In this document: positions 6,833-9,511 of the stretch, one piece after another | Position numbering within the stretch: the first letter of the stretch is position 1 | How the letters are laid out: each line of letters starts with the position of its first letter | NCBI GenBank assembly: GCA_034435395.1 | Contig: DAOTXK010000090.1 | Span: 1 to 9,511, forward strand | Origin: DAOTXK01 sp034435395 | Lineage (GTDB): Bacteria; Chloroflexota; Anaerolineae; Aggregatilineales; Ch27 | Reading direction: 5' to 3' | Length of the DNA stretch: 9,511 bases | Program-made: the position numbers and the translations under genes | Notes under the pieces: model-generated | Seen by the model: the letters and a program-made list of their open reading frames with translations, nothing else | What the model was told of the DNA's origin: nothing | Database searches by the model: none

Positions 6833-9511
6833 TTACTCCTCACCCAGGTGCAGGGTCTGCGCCACGGACAGACGCCGCACCAGCAGCAGACTGCTCGCCA
6901 GGACCGCCGCCAACACAGCCATCATAATCAACCCGTACTGCAACAGGGCCGCCGTCTCCACCTGCACCACGAACGGCGGCGTGATCGCCTCGCCGGTCGC
7001 GCCGATGGCCAGCGTCGGCACCACCTGAGCGCTCAGAATGGCCCCCAGGCCCACGCCCAGCAGCGCCCCCACCAGCACCACCAGGGCCTGCTCCAGCGCC
7101 AGGCTCATCACCAGCCGCGTGGCAGACAGCCCCAAGGCCCTCAGCACGCCAAATTCCGTGCGGCGGCCCTGGGCCGTCAACGCCGCGTAGGTCACCAGCC
7201 CGAACACGCTCAGCGCCAGCGCCACCACAAAGGCCAGGAACAACAGGCCCATCAATCCCAGCGACAGCGGATTGGTCTGCAAGGTCCGCATGGCATGTTC
7301 CACCGTTTCCGCGCCGGTCACGGCCATGCCATCACCCTCCATGTCAAAACGGGCCGCCACGGTCGACGGCGAGACCCCCGGTGTAAGGCGCAGCCACATT
7401 TCCGAGGGATAAACGGCGGCGCTGGGGCGGCGGTTGAGGGCATATAACAACGCCTGCTGATCGACCACCAGGAAGGGCCGCTGGTCCTGATACAGGGTGG
7501 GGAAGTAGGGCACGGCGTCCAACACCTGTACCGTCGGGCGGACCCGTCCGACGTTGATCAGTTGCAGGGTATCGCCAGGGGTCAGGTGGTTGAGGTCCAT
7601 CAGGGCGCGGCTGGCGATGGCGGGAATGGGGCCGCCCTCCGGGTAATCCAGCACCAGCCCCAACGTGCTGGACTGCCCCCGCTGGTCCCACACCACCTGA
7701 CGACCCAGCATCCCGGCGCGGCCAGGGACCACGGCCAGGGTGGTGGTCCCCTCGATCAGCGCCCCCGAGTCGTAGACCAGCTCCCAGCCGCCGTCCGTCA
7801 GCCAGTCCAGGTGCGTCACCCCTCCAGCGGCGTCGATCAGCGTCAGATCGGCCAGCGACAGGCGCAGGTCGTTCTCTTGGGTGGTGTTGCGGGCGTTGTG
7901 CCGCCAGTACAGCGCTTCCAGGCGCAGCTGACCCTGCGGCGCGTAATCCGGGCGGTCCAGCGCCGCCTCAAAATACACCCAACCGCTGGTGTTGAACGAG
8001 CGCGTATCCAGGCCGGGACGGTCCACGCCCACGCGCTCCCATTCGATCTCCACCACATCAAAGGGCACGTGGAGGAAGATGCCCGCCTGGTCGCGCAGTC
8101 GCAGCCAGAGGGCGGTCCGGGTCAACAGGCGATCCAGGTCCGGCTGATACAGCCCGGCGCTGGAAAAGCTGAAGCGCGGCTGATCGATGCGCGCCCACAG
8201 GCCGATCCGACGGGGCGCAGTCGGCAGGGCGCGTCCCGGTGTCGGCAGGGCCAGCGGTTGACCTGGCGGACGCGGCATTTTGACCGGCCCCAGGTCGCCC
8301 CGCCAGTAGATGGCGCTCTCGAATGTGTCCGGGTCAATCGCCAGCACCTCCCCCGCCACTGGATTCTGTCGATCGCTGGACACGTCAGCGTTGACAAATC
8401 TCAAGGCCGGGCTGGCCGCGGCCACCTCCGGCATCGCCAGATAGGTCTCCCGCGGGCGGACGCGATCGGCGTTGAGGACGATATCGCGCTCCGTCAGCCG
8501 GATGTCGGCCCCCACCTGGTAGCGGGCCTGATCGCGGTGGCTGCGGTCCACGGTGGCCCGGAAGCTGGTGGCGAACCAGCCGACGCCAACAGCCAGCGCC
8601 AGCAGGAAGGTGACCCGCCCATAGTGGACAGGTTCGCGGCTGAGCTGCCAGGTGGCCAGCGCACCGCCCAGCCCCTCGCGACCGGCGAAATACCGGGACA
8701 ACAGCCGCATCAGCCAGGGGAACAGGCGCAGCAGCAGGCTCCCCAGCGATAAAAACAGCAGCGCCGGGGCCATCAACAGCAGCGGATCGGCCTCCACACC
8801 GCCGATCTGGGTCGTCGCCAGCGGCGAGTCGAGGCTGACCAGCCGCCAGAAGGCCGCGCCGCTCACCAGAAACAGGATCACATCCAGGTAGTAGGTCTGC
8901 CACCAGGGACGGTCCGCGCTGCGGGAGGCCACGCCACCAGCCAGGATCAGCGGCAGCCGCAGCGCCGGGCGCAGCGTCGCCATCAGCGCCACAAAGGCCG
9001 CCCCCGCCGCCACCCCGGCGAAGGCAAACGCCGACCCATCCAGCAACAACGGGAGCTGCCCCAGGCCCGTGAAGGCGGGGCCTAACCCCACCAGCACCCG
9101 CTGGCCCAGGAACGGGGCCAGGGCCACCCCCAAAATCATGATAAAAAAGGCTTCGGTCCCCCGCAGCAGGATGATCTGGTGGTCGAACGCGCCCCGGCTC
9201 TGAAGCATGGCCAGCTCACGCCGCTCCCCCCGCCGGACCAGGGTTGCCGTCGCCACCAGGAAAAACAGCACCAGCGCGCCGATCTGGAGGAGTAACAGGC
9301 CAAACGGCGCGCCCAGCAGCCCCACTTCCTGGGCATACGCGCTCAGCATGGGGATCAGATCGGTGCTATAGACGAAATTCAGCCGACGACCACCCGGCGC
9401 GTTAAACAGCCGCCCCAGGTTATCGGCAAACCCGCGCAGGTGGGCCACCGCCGCCGGGATCGCCGGGAAGGGCAGCGCGGTGTGATCAAAGAGCACCCGC
9501 CAGCCCAGCAC
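6833..9511 (-). CDS. Large FtsX/MacB-type ABC permease, N-terminus outside window
   Basis: An open frame of 892 codons runs to the right window edge, where it begins with an internal GTG (Val) codon. The true start, first TM helix and most of the first extracytoplasmic domain are missing. Numbering here is from the edge. Visible helices are about 72-90, 113-138, 158-180, 205-226, 243-265, 297-318, 748-776, 798-826 and 855-877, which with one missing helix matches the ten of the downstream paralogue. FtsX modules lie at about 70-185 and 745-892; the last contains the TEFGVLRALGLS coupling-type segment (785-796) typical of MacB/LolCE permeases. The large second extracytoplasmic region (320-745) carries a beta-rich insert (about 433-625) with LADLTLIDAAG and DGGWELVYD, matching the insert in the paralogue. 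The later part, with PYFPTLY (668-674), is MacB-core-like. No cysteine occurs in the visible protein. It ends in GEE, like its paralogue, and is 3 nt from it. Probably heterodimerises with it. Confidence 0.92.
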   Translation of the reverse strand: MLGWRVLFDHTALPFPAIPAAVAHLRGFADNLGRLFNAPGGRRLNFVYSTDLIPMLSAYAQEVGLLGAPFGLLLLQIGALVLFFLVATATLVRRGERRELAMLQSRGAFDHQIILLRGTEAFFIMILGVALAPFLGQRVLVGLGPAFTGLGQLPLLLDGSAFAFAGVAAGAAFVALMATLRPALRLPLILAGGVASRSADRPWWQTYYLDVILFLVSGAAFWRLVSLDSPLATTQIGGVEADPLLLMAPALLFLSLGSLLLRLFPWLMRLLSRYFAGREGLGGALATWQLSREPVHYGRVTFLLALAVGVGWFATSFRATVDRSHRDQARYQVGADIRLTERDIVLNADRVRPRETYLAMPEVAAASPALRFVNADVSSDRQNPVAGEVLAIDPDTFESAIYWRGDLGPVKMPRPPGQPLALPTPGRALPTAPRRIGLWARIDQPRFSFSSAGLYQPDLDRLLTRTALWLRLRDQAGIFLHVPFDVVEIEWERVGVDRPGLDTRSFNTSGWVYFEAALDRPDYAPQGQLRLEALYWRHNARNTTQENDLRLSLADLTLIDAAGGVTHLDWLTDGGWELVYDSGALIEGTTTLAVVPGRAGMLGRQVVWDQRGQSSTLGLVLDYPEGGPIPAIASRALMDLNHLTPGDTLQLINVGRVRPTVQVLDAVPYFPTLYQDQRPFLVVDQQALLYALNRRPSAAVYPSEMWLRLTPGVSPSTVAARFDMEGDGMAVTGAETVEHAMRTLQTNPLSLGLMGLLFLAFVVALALSVFGLVTYAALTAQGRRTEFGVLRALGLSATRLVMSLALEQALVVLVGALLGVGLGAILSAQVVPTLAIGATGEAITPPFVVQVETAALLQYGLIMMAVLAAVLASSLLLVRRLSVAQTLHLGEE
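6836..6841 (-). promoter_or_regulatory. Shine-Dalgarno GAGGAG for the 1136-residue permease
   Basis: GAGGAG lies 6 nt before the ATG at 6829 and is formed by the last two Glu codons of the upstream permease. This supports that start and suggests translational coupling of the two permeases. Confidence 0.75.

Noticed and set aside
7562..8752. A 396-codon plus-strand frame opposite the edge permease.
   Set aside because: Same Gln/Pro/Arg-rich shadow composition, with no recognisable motif or ribosome-binding site.

Overview
This window is GC-rich, densely coding DNA in which every gene I can support lies on the minus strand. Read in the direction of transcription (from 9511 down to 1) it holds six genes: a large FtsX/MacB-type ABC permease whose N-terminus lies outside the window (6833-9511), a paralogous complete 1136-residue permease (3419-6829), a small double zinc-ribbon protein (2915-3397), two ABC ATPases (2012-2902 and 1311-2015), and a GT39-like polytopic glycosyltransferase cut by the left window edge (1-1223). 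There are no RNA genes, insertion sequences, CRISPR arrays or convincing terminators. No stretch of 300 bases or more lacks a gene.

The first five genes look like one tightly packed transcription unit. Gaps are 3 nt, about 21 nt, 12 nt and a 4-nt ATGA overlap, and Shine-Dalgarno sequences lie in or next to the end of the preceding gene. The glycosyltransferase follows after 87 nt with no visible terminator, so it may be co-transcribed. No promoter is visible; it should lie beyond base 9511.

The natural reading is a heteromeric MacB-superfamily (type VII) ABC system. Two different 10-TM permeases with big extracytoplasmic domains would pair with two different, apparently catalytically competent ATPases. 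Such systems usually move lipoproteins, peptides or envelope components, or transmit mechanical work across the membrane, rather than importing solutes. The substrate cannot be read from the sequence. Unusual parts are apparent carbohydrate-binding-like (jelly-roll-like) inserts in the second extracellular region of both permeases, an AbrB/SpoVT-like tail on one ATPase, and a zinc-ribbon protein placed between permease and ATPase genes. The adjacent GT-C glycosyltransferase hints at a link to cell-surface glycoconjugates, but that is inference.

The organism is most likely a high-GC bacterium of the Chloroflexota (perhaps Anaerolineae-like). I base this on the overall look of the very large double-FtsX permeases, the tailed ATPase and the DTKPP-type GT39 protein. 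An actinobacterial source is a weaker alternative. No marker gene is present to settle it.
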